64,000 nt of DNA, from the NCBI RefSeq assembly GCF_947039875.1, contig NZ_CAMRAN010000010.1, forward strand, positions 32,520 to 96,519, in the 5' to 3' direction. Origin of the DNA: an uncultured Photobacterium sp. (lineage in GTDB: Bacteria > Pseudomonadota > Gammaproteobacteria > Enterobacterales > Vibrionaceae). Position numbers and translations under genes: made by a program. This document shows positions 9,311 to 17,842 of the stretch, in pieces; position 1 is the stretch's first letter; each line of letters opens with the position of its first letter. The notes beneath the pieces are model-generated. The model was given only the letters and a program-made list of their open reading frames with translations. It did no database searches and was not told the origin of the DNA.

Positions 9311-9354
9311 TTCGACACAGCCATGTCGACACGCTTCGACAGTCGAGTGTCGAA
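9311..9354. promoter_or_regulatory. Tandem palindromic upstream activator sites (FhlA-type) for hycB
   Basis: Two inverted repeats of identical design: TTCGACA-N6-TGTCGAC at 9311-9330 and TTCGACA-N6-TGTCGAA at 9335-9354. Their centres are 24 bp apart. They lie 115-155 bp upstream of the sigma-54 -24 element, the expected place for an enhancer-binding activator. FhlA is inferred from the operon it would control. Confidence 0.7.
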
Positions 9355-9400
9355 CCATCATCTTAAAGAGCGGCGTCTATATCAGAAAAAGTACCATACG

Positions 9401-9438
9401 AAAAAGCCCTCTACCTATATTTCACATAAGTAAAGGGC
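9401..9438 (-). terminator. Rho-independent terminator after selB
   Basis: On the minus strand a 9-bp stem (GCCCTTTAC with GTAGAGGGC, one G-U pair) is followed by a run of five T. It lies 75 bp downstream of the selB stop and separates the sel genes from the hyc regulatory region. Confidence 0.75.
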
Positions 9439-9513
9439 CTTTATTGATACTCTAGATAGGATGCTGCATGGTATTAACAACGTTGCTTGCTAGCCTATAT
9501 TTACCGTTATCTG

Positions 9514-11355
9514 TTAATGCCATGCTTTTAAAATAATGCGCTCATCATCATCACGTTTAACCCAACCATCTTTTTCCATTCGGTTCGCTAGCGGAATAGA
9601 ATATTTACGACTGAGATCGGTACGATCTTTAATATCCGTCATGGTAATACGATCATGGGGTTGATGATCTGCAATTACCGCTTTCACAAGATCTAAATAT
9701 ACCCCCATATCAAAATAAATATTTTCATCAAGCGCGGTAATGTATTTTTGATGGCTTAATTGACGTAACCACTTTTTACCACCGACAATTTTGACTTTAT
9801 TTAACTCAAGCCCAGCTTTGCCAAACTGACGAATTTGATGCAGAATATTAAGCGCATCTTGAGGTAAATCATCTTCATTATCACCTTGTCCAACACACCA
9901 TTTACCGTAACTTAAATGCACTTTCTGTTGTAGCTTTAAACGCTGCATGATCAGTTCAATCACGGCGTCATTGATCCGTAACCGACTGCATAATTCCGTC
10001 GAAGCCATAGAGATACCGCCACCCAGTAATGTTTCAACTTGTTGCGATATATCTGTTAGCCATTGGTTGTCAAAACAAAATGGTGCAATAAATGTTTGTT
10101 GTTCCGTTGGTTTAAAATCAACGTCATGACATTCAAAATAACCTTGTAGCACTAACAACATCTGTCGTTGTGACTCTGGCTGTAATTGATGCGGTAAATT
10201 ATTTAGCACGTCATATAGACGGCGTTTTTGATAACCAAAAATATAATCAGTCCACACCACTTCTGCGCCATGCTGTAAACCACTGCCACCTTTTTGGATC
10301 ATCGCCAATCGTTGACCAAATAATAATGGCATTGGTTTTTCAAACACTAATCGAGCTAGCTCAGTATTGGGGATATAGCTCAGACGTGCTGTTCCGTGCC
10401 ATGTTCCCATCGCCACTTCCACTTGGCGTTGTTTTTTAACTTTTAACTTTGTCGCTGTTTTAGTTAATCGTACAATACATTGATCACGCAAGGTGATGTG
10501 TTGATTGATACCGGTAATCAACTGCCCTCTACCAATATCCTTACGGCCAACCCCTTTAACATTCACCGCGACACGGCATGTTGCTGAAACTGAGGTTAAT
10601 TGCTGGTGATAAGCCTGAATTGATCGCACTGTCCCAACAAGGTTTGATGGATGACACCGTACTTTATCGCCAATCGCTAATTGCCCTTGTGCAAGTGTGC
10701 CCGTTAGCACCGTACCAATTCCGTTAACAACAAACACCCGATCAATATACATCAGAGGATCTGTCGCAGGCTCAAGCACTGCAATATCATCACTGTTTGC
10801 TGGCGCGATAACTTTATGACGTGCAATGTTGACCTGTACGGTATCAATTAAAAGTTGGCGCAGCGCTTCAATGTTATCTTTCTTTAATGCAGAAACAGTC
10901 ACAATTTCAGGTAACAACCCGCTACGTTCCATGACTTGTTCTAACACTTGGTCTTCTATTTCAGCTAATTGCTCTGCATTGACTTTATCGCGTTTATTAA
11001 TACAAACAACAATATCTTCAATCCCCATCGCATGTGCAACATCAAGGTGTGAAGTGGTCATTGGCATCCAACCTTCATCGGCCGCTACCACTAATAACAA
11101 CACATTTAAATGCCATACGCCCGCGACCATATTACGCAAATAACGTTCATGTCCTGGTACATCAACCACACCAATAGTATTGCCATGATCATCTTGAAAA
11201 TGCGCAAAGCCTAAATCTTGGGTCATGCCTAATTGCTGCTCATGAGGACGGGCGGTGATCATGCCTGTTAACGCTTCAATCAACGCAGTTTTACCATGGT
11301 CAACATGCCCAGCAAGACCAACTACGGCTTGATATTGTGTCGATATTACCGCCAT
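9514..11355 (-). CDS. selB: Selenocysteine-specific elongation factor SelB
   Basis: GTPase that delivers Sec-tRNA-Sec to the ribosome at UGA codons followed by a SECIS. GTP-binding motifs are GHVDHGKT (residues 16-23), DVPGH (65-69) and NKRD (120-123). The C-terminal part, from about residue 380, should form the winged-helix domains that bind the SECIS loop. Length 613 residues, near E. coli SelB (614). Its start overlaps the selA stop by 1 nt, so the two are co-translated. The likely clients visible here are fdhF and its hairpin. Confidence 0.96.
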   Translation of the reverse strand: MAVISTQYQAVVGLAGHVDHGKTALIEALTGMITARPHEQQLGMTQDLGFAHFQDDHGNTIGVVDVPGHERYLRNMVAGVWHLNVLLLVVAADEGWMPMTTSHLDVAHAMGIEDIVVCINKRDKVNAEQLAEIEDQVLEQVMERSGLLPEIVTVSALKKDNIEALRQLLIDTVQVNIARHKVIAPANSDDIAVLEPATDPLMYIDRVFVVNGIGTVLTGTLAQGQLAIGDKVRCHPSNLVGTVRSIQAYHQQLTSVSATCRVAVNVKGVGRKDIGRGQLITGINQHITLRDQCIVRLTKTATKLKVKKQRQVEVAMGTWHGTARLSYIPNTELARLVFEKPMPLLFGQRLAMIQKGGSGLQHGAEVVWTDYIFGYQKRRLYDVLNNLPHQLQPESQRQMLLVLQGYFECHDVDFKPTEQQTFIAPFCFDNQWLTDISQQVETLLGGGISMASTELCSRLRINDAVIELIMQRLKLQQKVHLSYGKWCVGQGDNEDDLPQDALNILHQIRQFGKAGLELNKVKIVGGKKWLRQLSHQKYITALDENIYFDMGVYLDLVKAVIADHQPHDRITMTDIKDRTDLSRKYSIPLANRMEKDGWVKRDDDERIILKAWH

Positions 11356-12803
11356 TATTTAGCCTCAGTATTTGTATAAGATTGAATATAACCGTCAAGT
11401 TGAGCAATAAAGTCGGTATGATCGCTATCTAATAAGGTCGCGACATTTAATAGCAACTGATTACTATTAACATAACCAATAATCGGGATCGGTAACTCAC
11501 GTAGCGCATCTAAATGCAGTTGTGCTTTACCCGGTAAGGTAAGTTTAAGACCATAACAAGGATAGGTTTCACTAGGAATGGCACCGCCACCGACTTGCAT
11601 CACCAGAGGAACAGCCTGAGCATAAGATTTCCAGCGTAGCGCCCATTGTTGAGCCAATGATTGACTCACTTTAGCGCGATCTAACGCCTGCTGTGCGACA
11701 CCAAAAGCAGCAGGATCACGGTTAAGTTTCTGGACTAATAACTGCTCAAGCATGGATAGGACAATTCGTCCCGGACGGAAAGTACGCATCATGGGGTTTT
11801 TAGCTAATTGTTGGCAAAGTTTTGGACACCCAGCAATGATACCCGCCTGCGGTCCACCAATGATTTTATCACCAGAGAAACAGACTAAATCAACGCCCAT
11901 CTGCAAATAACGTGGTAATGAGACTTCACTTTGGGCATATTGTTCAGACGATAATCCAGAGCCTTGATCGATCACTAATGAAACATGCTCAGGTAAACGT
12001 TCAGCCACATCCTGAATATCTGGCGATTCAGTAAACCCCTGCATGGAGAAATTAGACTGATGTACCATTAAGACCATCGCAGTATTTTCAGTGATCGCAT
12101 TAATATAGTCATCACTGGTGGTGATATTGGTGGTGCCAACTTCAACTAACTTACAACCAGAAAGGGCTAGAATATCAGGGATACGAAAACCCCCGCCAAT
12201 TTGAACTTGCTCACCGCGAGAAACAATCACTTCTTTACCCGCAGCCAACGCATGCAGCACTAAGTAAACTGACGCAGCATTATTGTTTACAACTACACAA
12301 TCTTCAGCACCAATCCAGCTCTGGATCAAGGTCGGTAATAAACCATTACGATCACCACGCTTACCATCAGCTAATTTCAACTCAAGGTTGTTATACCCCG
12401 TATTAACCGCTTTCACGCTGTCCCAAATTTGTTCGTTAATTGGAGAACGTCCAAGATTGGTGTGCACTGCTATACCGGTAGCATTCATTACTCGTTGTTG
12501 GCGACGACGATATAACTGACGGCAACTATCAAGCACTAAGGCCATAATATCGAGATCATTAACACCTTGAGTTTTAAAATCAGGGTGCTGACGGATAGAT
12601 GCAAACAGTTGACGCAGTGTATTAGTTACAACTGGGCGACTTAATAAGCGCACATAATCAGTTAAATCTGAATGCTGAAGAAGTTGTTCAATTTGAGGTA
12701 AACGGTAGTTGATTGTTGGAGCGAGTGATGCAGAAGGTAGAGCTGGCGATGTTATTGTCGTCACGATAAGTTCCTTGGCTGAATTGCAGACAACAGCACT
12801 CAT
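11355..12803 (-). CDS. selA: L-seryl-tRNA(Sec) selenium transferase SelA
   Basis: PLP enzyme that converts Ser-tRNA-Sec to Sec-tRNA-Sec with selenophosphate. The PLP-binding lysine lies in DLVCFSGDKIIGGPQAG, near residue 313, as in the family. The frame from this ATG gives 482 residues, about 20 more than E. coli. An internal GTG at 12762-12764 has a better Shine-Dalgarno sequence (AAGGA, 7 nt before it) and would give 469 residues with a normal N-terminus. That may be the true start. The gene lies 60 bp after selC and is coupled to selB. A selenophosphate synthetase gene (selD) is not in this window. Confidence 0.95.
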   Translation of the reverse strand: MSAVVCNSAKELIVTTITSPALPSASLAPTINYRLPQIEQLLQHSDLTDYVRLLSRPVVTNTLRQLFASIRQHPDFKTQGVNDLDIMALVLDSCRQLYRRRQQRVMNATGIAVHTNLGRSPINEQIWDSVKAVNTGYNNLELKLADGKRGDRNGLLPTLIQSWIGAEDCVVVNNNAASVYLVLHALAAGKEVIVSRGEQVQIGGGFRIPDILALSGCKLVEVGTTNITTSDDYINAITENTAMVLMVHQSNFSMQGFTESPDIQDVAERLPEHVSLVIDQGSGLSSEQYAQSEVSLPRYLQMGVDLVCFSGDKIIGGPQAGIIAGCPKLCQQLAKNPMMRTFRPGRIVLSMLEQLLVQKLNRDPAAFGVAQQALDRAKVSQSLAQQWALRWKSYAQAVPLVMQVGGGAIPSETYPCYGLKLTLPGKAQLHLDALRELPIPIIGYVNSNQLLLNVATLLDSDHTDFIAQLDGYIQSYTNTEAK

Positions 12804-12863
12804 ACCCTAGCCCAAATAGGCAAAGTAACGAGTGTCAAAGGAACCATTTAAACGCGCGAAAAA

Positions 12864-12955
12864 TGGCGGAAGAGGCAGGAATTGAACCTACCAAAGCTTA
12901 TACAGCTCACATCGGTTTTGAAGACCGAGAAGGCCACCAGACCTCATCTCATTCC
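12864..12955 (-). tRNA. selC: tRNA-Sec (UCA anticodon)
   Basis: 92 nt including encoded CCA. The anticodon loop CTTCAAA with TCA is held by a 5-bp stem (TCGGT/ACCGA). The D arm has a long 6-bp stem (GAGGTC) with a 4-nt TGGT loop, typical of tRNA-Sec. A variable arm closes through AGCT/AGCT, and the T arm is GTAGG-TTCAATT-CCTGC. The acceptor is unusual: the 5' strand GGAATGAG has eight bases but the 3' strand CTCTTCC has seven. GGAA and GAG pair perfectly and leave U5 unpaired. Other tRNA features are intact, so I consider it functional. Confidence 0.93.
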
Positions 12956-12968
12956 GAAATTCTTTTGC

Positions 12969-13010
12969 ATGATAATGTAACTATCATCGTCATTATTTGA
13001 TTTACATCAA
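12969..13010 (-). promoter_or_regulatory. Predicted FNR-dependent promoter of selC (and possibly selAB)
   Basis: TTGATTTACATCAA at 12997-13010 is a perfect FNR-type palindrome (TTGAT-N4-ATCAA). On the minus strand a -10-like TATCAT lies at 12974-12969, which predicts a start at about 12962. The FNR box centre (13003.5) is then 41.5 bp upstream, the classical class II activator position. The mature tRNA 5' end follows 7 nt later. The -10 choice and the regulator are inference. Confidence 0.6.
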
Positions 13011-13103
13011 TTCGTAGTACAAATACCACTATACCAACAGAGTATTCATTTGAACGTGTAATATTTCATCATACAAAAGTTAAATTCCGTTATCATTATG
13101 AAC

Positions 13104-13132
13104 AAAAAAAGCCCTACGTTACCGTAAGGCTT
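13104..13132 (-). terminator. Rho-independent terminator after the 199-residue lipoprotein gene
   Basis: Stem AAGCCTTACG/CGTAGGGCTT (one mismatch) with a 4-nt loop, followed on the minus strand by seven T. It lies about 30 bp after the stop at 13161. Confidence 0.75.
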
Positions 13133-13160
13133 AAACAAAAAAGATAATATGTTTATTAAG

Positions 13161-13760
13161 TTATCTTACAACCCCATTATCTTGTAGGTTTTCAATTAGA
13201 ATATGTGTTAATTCTGAAATAATATCGTTCATGTTATTAGGATCAACAGACTCTGATGATGTTGACCAAATAGGCTTATGGCTTTTTGTATCAAACAAGG
13301 TAAATTCAACATTCACAAACTCATAAGAAACCGTATAACTGTCATCATAAATATAGCTATACGAACTATTATAGTAATTATGGAATGATAAACCGCTGCT
13401 ATATCCTCCATAACCATTTCCTGGGTAACGAATATTTTTATCTTCGATGTTAACTAACTTCGCGACAAAAACTGTTTGGGTGCCATTTTTCTGAATATAA
13501 CTCGATAAATCCGCTTTTGATGGTAATTTATTAGGGTATATTTGAGAACTCGATACAGCATTAACTCCCTTCTTTTGTAATTCTTTAACCATATCATCTT
13601 CAAATATTCGTCTCACACGTAAATTATCCGACATCGCAACTACTAATGAACTTTTGATAGGAAAATTTGCATAATTTTGATCAACCCATGATGAAGTTAA
13701 ATTACTAGAAGCACATGATGTTAATAACATTGTTAATATAAAAATAAAGATTGAACGCAT
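13161..13760 (-). CDS. Predicted lipoprotein, DUF4136-like, unknown function
   Basis: 199 residues from the ATG at 13760. This start gives a lipoprotein signal peptide, MRSIFIFILTMLLTSC, with lipobox LTSC (Cys16). The frame is open for 81 more codons upstream, but these overlap the divergent gene and have no coding character. The mature part has SSWVDQNY near the N-terminus, a segment on a short-lived 'mutant-like' alternating strand pattern, a Gly/Tyr/Ser-rich loop (YPGNGYGGYSSG) and a C-terminal ELTHILIENL helix. The overall pattern is like DUF4136 lipoproteins, a family without established function. Divergently transcribed from the Sel1 gene with 62 bp between starts, so a shared control region is possible. 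Confidence 0.75.
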   Translation of the reverse strand: MRSIFIFILTMLLTSCASSNLTSSWVDQNYANFPIKSSLVVAMSDNLRVRRIFEDDMVKELQKKGVNAVSSSQIYPNKLPSKADLSSYIQKNGTQTVFVAKLVNIEDKNIRYPGNGYGGYSSGLSFHNYYNSSYSYIYDDSYTVSYEFVNVEFTLFDTKSHKPIWSTSSESVDPNNMNDIISELTHILIENLQDNGVVR

Positions 13761-13822
13761 AATACATCCCTTTAAGTTATGTTCTAAAATTAACAATAGT
13801 ACAGGGATAGGAGAAAGCAATA

Positions 13823-14944
13823 ATGAAAAAAATGATAGTCTCAAGTTTAATAATACTTTGTGGTTGTAGTGCTGAAAGCAATGATTCAAATTTAACAAAC
13901 GAGCCTGAATTAAACAAACCAACATCAATGTCAAAAAATAAAGCACTACAAACACTCTCACCATTATCTCAATCAATATTAAAGATTGAAAATGCAGAAA
14001 CATCTAAATCTGAGAAAAAGAATGAAATAAAAAAAATAGAATTTATGGCAGAAGATGATCCTGATGCGATGATTTATTTAGCCGCATTGTTCGAAGAAGG
14101 TGAATTAGTCACAAAATCAGAACAAAAAGCACGATCACTGTATAAAAAAGCAATAGAGAAAAATCATCTCCTTGCTCGTTATTATTATTCACTAATGCTA
14201 ATAGATGGCAGAGGTGGCAAAACTGACTATGCTAATGCTGAATCAAACTTACTAATTAATATTAAAAATCAACATGCTCCATCATCTTACTCATTAGGTT
14301 ATTTATATTTCATACAAGAAAGACATCAGGATGTAATTGATATTTTAAATAAAAACGATAATGCCAATAATGAATATTCAAATTATTTATTAGCCATTTC
14401 ATATCTAGAATTAAATAAAAATACACAACAAGCGATTAATTTATTACATAACTCAGCTAAAAAAGATCATCCTTATTCTCATTTGGTATTAGGTGACATC
14501 TATCGCCGAGGACTCTATGACATCGAAATCGATACAGAAAAGAGTTTTAAACATCTTAATATTGCAGCAAAGCAAAATAATCCTAAAGCCTTATTTGATT
14601 TGGCTACATTAAGTTTGGAAAATTTATCTCTTATTGAAAATGATATTAATATTGCAATAGAGCAATTAAAATCGGCAGATAAAAATGGATACCCTTCTGC
14701 CAGTTTTGAATTAGCAAAATTATATGATCAAGGTGATCTTATCGAACAAAATTTTGATAAAGCTATTTATTGGTATAAACGTTCAGCTGCTCAAGGAAAT
14801 AATAGAGCAATGTATAATTTAGCCAGTATTTATATAAATGGCGATGGTGTAGACATCTCTATGGAACAAGCGGAATACTGGCTAATAGAATCAGCTAAAA
14901 ATGGTAATCATCGAGCTAAAGATATTCTTAAAAACGGAGAGTAA
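13823..14944 (+). CDS. Sel1-repeat lipoprotein
   Basis: 373 residues. The signal peptide MKKMIVSSLIILCGC ends in a lipobox with Cys15 as acylated residue. From about residue 70 to the end there are Sel1/TPR-like helical repeats of ~36 residues, such as AIYWYKRSAAQGNNRAMYNL and AEYWLIESAKNGNHRAKDIL. These repeats build a superhelical protein-binding surface, so a periplasmic or outer-membrane scaffold role is likely. Partners are unknown. A good AGGAGA site precedes the ATG. It is one of only two plus-strand genes of the window and is followed by its own terminator. Confidence 0.85.
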   Translation: MKKMIVSSLIILCGCSAESNDSNLTNEPELNKPTSMSKNKALQTLSPLSQSILKIENAETSKSEKKNEIKKIEFMAEDDPDAMIYLAALFEEGELVTKSEQKARSLYKKAIEKNHLLARYYYSLMLIDGRGGKTDYANAESNLLINIKNQHAPSSYSLGYLYFIQERHQDVIDILNKNDNANNEYSNYLLAISYLELNKNTQQAINLLHNSAKKDHPYSHLVLGDIYRRGLYDIEIDTEKSFKHLNIAAKQNNPKALFDLATLSLENLSLIENDINIAIEQLKSADKNGYPSASFELAKLYDQGDLIEQNFDKAIYWYKRSAAQGNNRAMYNLASIYINGDGVDISMEQAEYWLIESAKNGNHRAKDILKNGE

Positions 14945-14963
14945 GTTACTCTTAACGTATTAT

Positions 14964-14996
14964 AATAAAAGCCCAATAACTATATTGGGCTTTTAT
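14964..14996 (+). terminator. Rho-independent terminator of the Sel1 gene
   Basis: AATAAAAGCCCAATA and its complement around a 5-nt loop, with T-rich sequence after the stem on the plus strand. The A-rich 5' flank could let it work in both directions. Confidence 0.8.
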
Positions 14997-15007
14997 TGTT
15001 TTATGAT

Positions 15008-15041
15008 AAAAAAAACTTGCTTGATATAACATCAAGCAAGT
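15008..15041 (-). terminator. Rho-independent terminator of the surface-protein cluster
   Basis: Perfect 11-bp inverted repeat ACTTGCTTGAT/ATCAAGCAAGT with a 5-nt loop, followed on the minus strand by eight T. It lies 25 bp after the stop of the 919-residue gene. Confidence 0.88.
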
Positions 15042-15065
15042 ATTACCGTCACAAGTAAACGATAA

Positions 15066-17825
15066 CTAGTTATCAATACGAACACTAAAGATAAGTTCTT
15101 CAGACTCACCAGGGGCGACACTTCCGATTGTTCCTATAATTGATCCCGTAGAACCATTAGCAATCGTATTAATTGAGCCCTTTGAAATACTCGGTAAAGA
15201 CCCTGCTACATTAAATGTTGTATAAGCGGGTGTGGCATCGGTTAAGGTCACGTTACGTGCCTCTTCAATTGCAATATTCTCTGTTGTTAATCGATACATA
15301 ATGCATTGGCCAGGTGCAATAGCAAAATTGGTGGTCACATAAACACCCGAATCTGATACACCATTACAATCTAAATCTGGTGTTTGTTCTTTCGTTACCT
15401 TCATATTTGTATTTGCAACTGTGGTGGTATCAATAATCTGCAATGTGCCACAACTTACCGTGGTTTCGACAGTCGTAATATTATCCGTTCCCTGTGGTGT
15501 ATTTGCAGGCACAAAGACCTTTATAAATAATACTTTCTGTGCGCCACCAGCAAGAGAAGCCACTGACGTTATCGCATTATCAGACCCTGTCAGTATATTA
15601 TCGCTATCAGTATCTTCATAAATAACTGTAGAAAAACCAGCACCTGAATTCGCCACAGTCAGCAGAATATTTAAGAATTCATCATTGGTGTTATTATTTA
15701 AAATATGTTTATAAACAATGCTTCCGCCAGCAAACGTTACACCATTTGAATTTGGAGGACCAAAGGCTAAACATTGATTATTATTATCAACAGTCACAGC
15801 GTCATGTTTAATGTCTTCTGCGCCAGTTGTTGGGGAAAAGACTTTAAAATAAATATCTTGAGTGATAGATTCTGCGTCTGCAGGAACGGTTACATCGGCA
15901 TAAACAACGACCGCATCATCAGGACCTAATACTGGAATATTGGTAATGACTTCATTCTCAGCATTTTTAAACACAACAGTCCAATCTGCTGGCATGGTAT
16001 TGACCGCAAAATTTGAGCCACTGTATTGCAACTCATAACTTTCAGCTGCATCTGACTTATTAGTTACGTATAAAGTAAACCGAGTGGTTGCACCAGGTAA
16101 CGCAGTATTTGTTGTAACAGCCGCAGCTTCAGGACCTGCACCATAACCACAATTATCGTCAACGGCATCACAGCTATCTTCAACTGTTAGCCCCGTTTCT
16201 GCTCTCACATTATTAGTTAAATCAACGGTACTCACGACTATTTCTCCCAAACGGTCAATAACAGTATTTGTTTTCGAGGTATCGTTTGACGATCTTGCAC
16301 GTTTAACCGTCTGGTATGGTCCACCTATAGCTGAAGCAGGAAGGGTTGCAATCAATATGACTTTATATCCACACACTCCATTACTGTCAGTCACTAAGTA
16401 TGATGGACAGGTTTCGCCTGCTGCAGGAATAACGCCTGTATCTGGATTACTGTCATTATCAGTATCTATTAATGGTGTTACACCATCACTTTTATATAAG
16501 AAGAAGCTAGTACCACTTGGAAATGTGGAAGATTCAATAGTGACATTAAAAATATCTTCATCATTACCCGTATTCCAGATGTAATTGGTAAAACTAACAC
16601 GAGCACCTTGCGAGGCGGATGCTATCTCAACAATCTCATGATTAGTGTCATCAAGTGCATCACAATTATTATCGGTACCAACATCACAGCCACCATTATT
16701 AGCAATAACCGCATAATTAGACGTAATTAGAAATGGCACTCTATTAGTATTGGTTGAATCTAACTCACCTGTATCAACAGTACCGTTATTATCTTCATCA
16801 AAACCATAAATACCTTGGTTATACAATGTTGTTGCAGAAAGGCCTGAATCGATATTAACTTCAAATGTTATCGTCGCTGATTCATCAGCCGCTAAACCAT
16901 CCATTACAAATTGAATTTCATCATTATCAGGACAAGATGCATTAGGGGCAATACAGGTTGTAAATGCTAAATCTTGATCACCAGTCGTTTCACTGCCACC
17001 AGTTGTGATACCTGAAGCCGTTATTGTTGTTCCTGATAAACTCCAAGATACCGCACCATTAAATCGCATCCCTTCAGGCAAAACATCATTTAAAATTACG
17101 CCATTCGTCTGTAACGGATCCATATCTGTAAGACCAACATTCGTGTATGTAAATGTTACCGTATGCGGGCCGCTTGGTGACGCACCAACATTGGCACTTA
17201 ATGCTTTCGAAATTTCAACAATCGGTAAATTGGTTGCTGTTACAGTATCAGTATTGGTCTGTGTTCCCACTCCACCATTTGCCACAGAAATACCATCAAC
17301 ACTTACCGCTTGGCTGGTTGCTGTCACTGTTAGCGCATCCGATGAATTAATTGTCGCAGCAGCATCAATATCAGCCACAATAACAAATTCAAAACTTTCA
17401 CCTGCTGCTAGAGGACCAATTACAGAACCTGAAGCTATTGGTGATGAACCAGGATCAGCAACACCGTCGTTATTTTCATCAGGATAAATAGTTGCAGCAC
17501 TAATAACAGAAGCTGGCATCACAACATCAAGTACAAAAGAATCAGTATTATTACCAGTATTCGTTAATACATGATTGAATGTCACCGTTCGACCAGGAGC
17601 ACCTAACTTCGATTGATCATTAATCAATGTCAGTGCTGCAACAGGTTGAACAAGGGTTTCAACTAAATTGGATGTTGTGCTACGTAAAATATTGGCACTA
17701 TCTCGATACGTAGCACCAGCTTGATTTTTAATCACTGTACCAGATTCAGTTAAGGCCATTACAGCGAAGCTGGCACTAGCAACAACGGTTATACCTATTT
17801 TGGCGATTCCCTTGAAGACATTCAT
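15066..17825 (-). CDS. Exported DUF11-type repeat surface protein (919 aa)
   Basis: The signal peptide is MNVFKGIAKIGITVVASASFAVMA, with cleavage near residue 24-26. The mature N-terminus holds the module SGTVIKNQAGATYRD followed by TVTFNHVLTNTGNNTDSF, the same module as in the 1088- and 2193-residue proteins of the cluster. Several DUF11-like Ig-fold repeats follow, seen as LTNTGN, VTNKSD and NNNTND strands, with Asp/Asn-rich calcium-site-like turns such as DENNDGVADPG. The last ~110 residues form a DUF11 domain (NVTLTDATPAYTTFN) ending in EELIFSVRIDN. There is no barrel, LPxTG or RTX motif. It is the last gene of the cluster. The role is probably structural or adhesive on the cell surface; function unproven. 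Confidence 0.82.
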   Translation of the reverse strand: MNVFKGIAKIGITVVASASFAVMALTESGTVIKNQAGATYRDSANILRSTTSNLVETLVQPVAALTLINDQSKLGAPGRTVTFNHVLTNTGNNTDSFVLDVVMPASVISAATIYPDENNDGVADPGSSPIASGSVIGPLAAGESFEFVIVADIDAAATINSSDALTVTATSQAVSVDGISVANGGVGTQTNTDTVTATNLPIVEISKALSANVGASPSGPHTVTFTYTNVGLTDMDPLQTNGVILNDVLPEGMRFNGAVSWSLSGTTITASGITTGGSETTGDQDLAFTTCIAPNASCPDNDEIQFVMDGLAADESATITFEVNIDSGLSATTLYNQGIYGFDEDNNGTVDTGELDSTNTNRVPFLITSNYAVIANNGGCDVGTDNNCDALDDTNHEIVEIASASQGARVSFTNYIWNTGNDEDIFNVTIESSTFPSGTSFFLYKSDGVTPLIDTDNDSNPDTGVIPAAGETCPSYLVTDSNGVCGYKVILIATLPASAIGGPYQTVKRARSSNDTSKTNTVIDRLGEIVVSTVDLTNNVRAETGLTVEDSCDAVDDNCGYGAGPEAAAVTTNTALPGATTRFTLYVTNKSDAAESYELQYSGSNFAVNTMPADWTVVFKNAENEVITNIPVLGPDDAVVVYADVTVPADAESITQDIYFKVFSPTTGAEDIKHDAVTVDNNNQCLAFGPPNSNGVTFAGGSIVYKHILNNNTNDEFLNILLTVANSGAGFSTVIYEDTDSDNILTGSDNAITSVASLAGGAQKVLFIKVFVPANTPQGTDNITTVETTVSCGTLQIIDTTTVANTNMKVTKEQTPDLDCNGVSDSGVYVTTNFAIAPGQCIMYRLTTENIAIEEARNVTLTDATPAYTTFNVAGSLPSISKGSINTIANGSTGSIIGTIGSVAPGESEELIFSVRIDN

Positions 17826-17842
17826 ATGAAGCTCCCCCTTCC

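Larger units (their letters stand above)
9149..9513. other. Regulatory intergenic region between selB and hycB
   Basis: 365 bp without a gene. It contains the selB terminator, the two palindromic activator sites and the sigma-54 promoter of hycB, all listed separately. The AT-rich stretch at 9200-9290 between the enhancer sites and the promoter may carry an IHF site, but I could not identify one with confidence. Confidence 0.7.

Noticed and set aside
12997..13010. CRP site instead of FNR site
   Set aside because: The half-sites are TTGAT/ATCAA and not TGTGA/TCACA.
13761..14003. N-terminal 81-codon extension of the 199-residue lipoprotein gene
   Set aside because: It overlaps the divergent Sel1 gene antisense, and the internal ATG gives a proper lipoprotein signal peptide.
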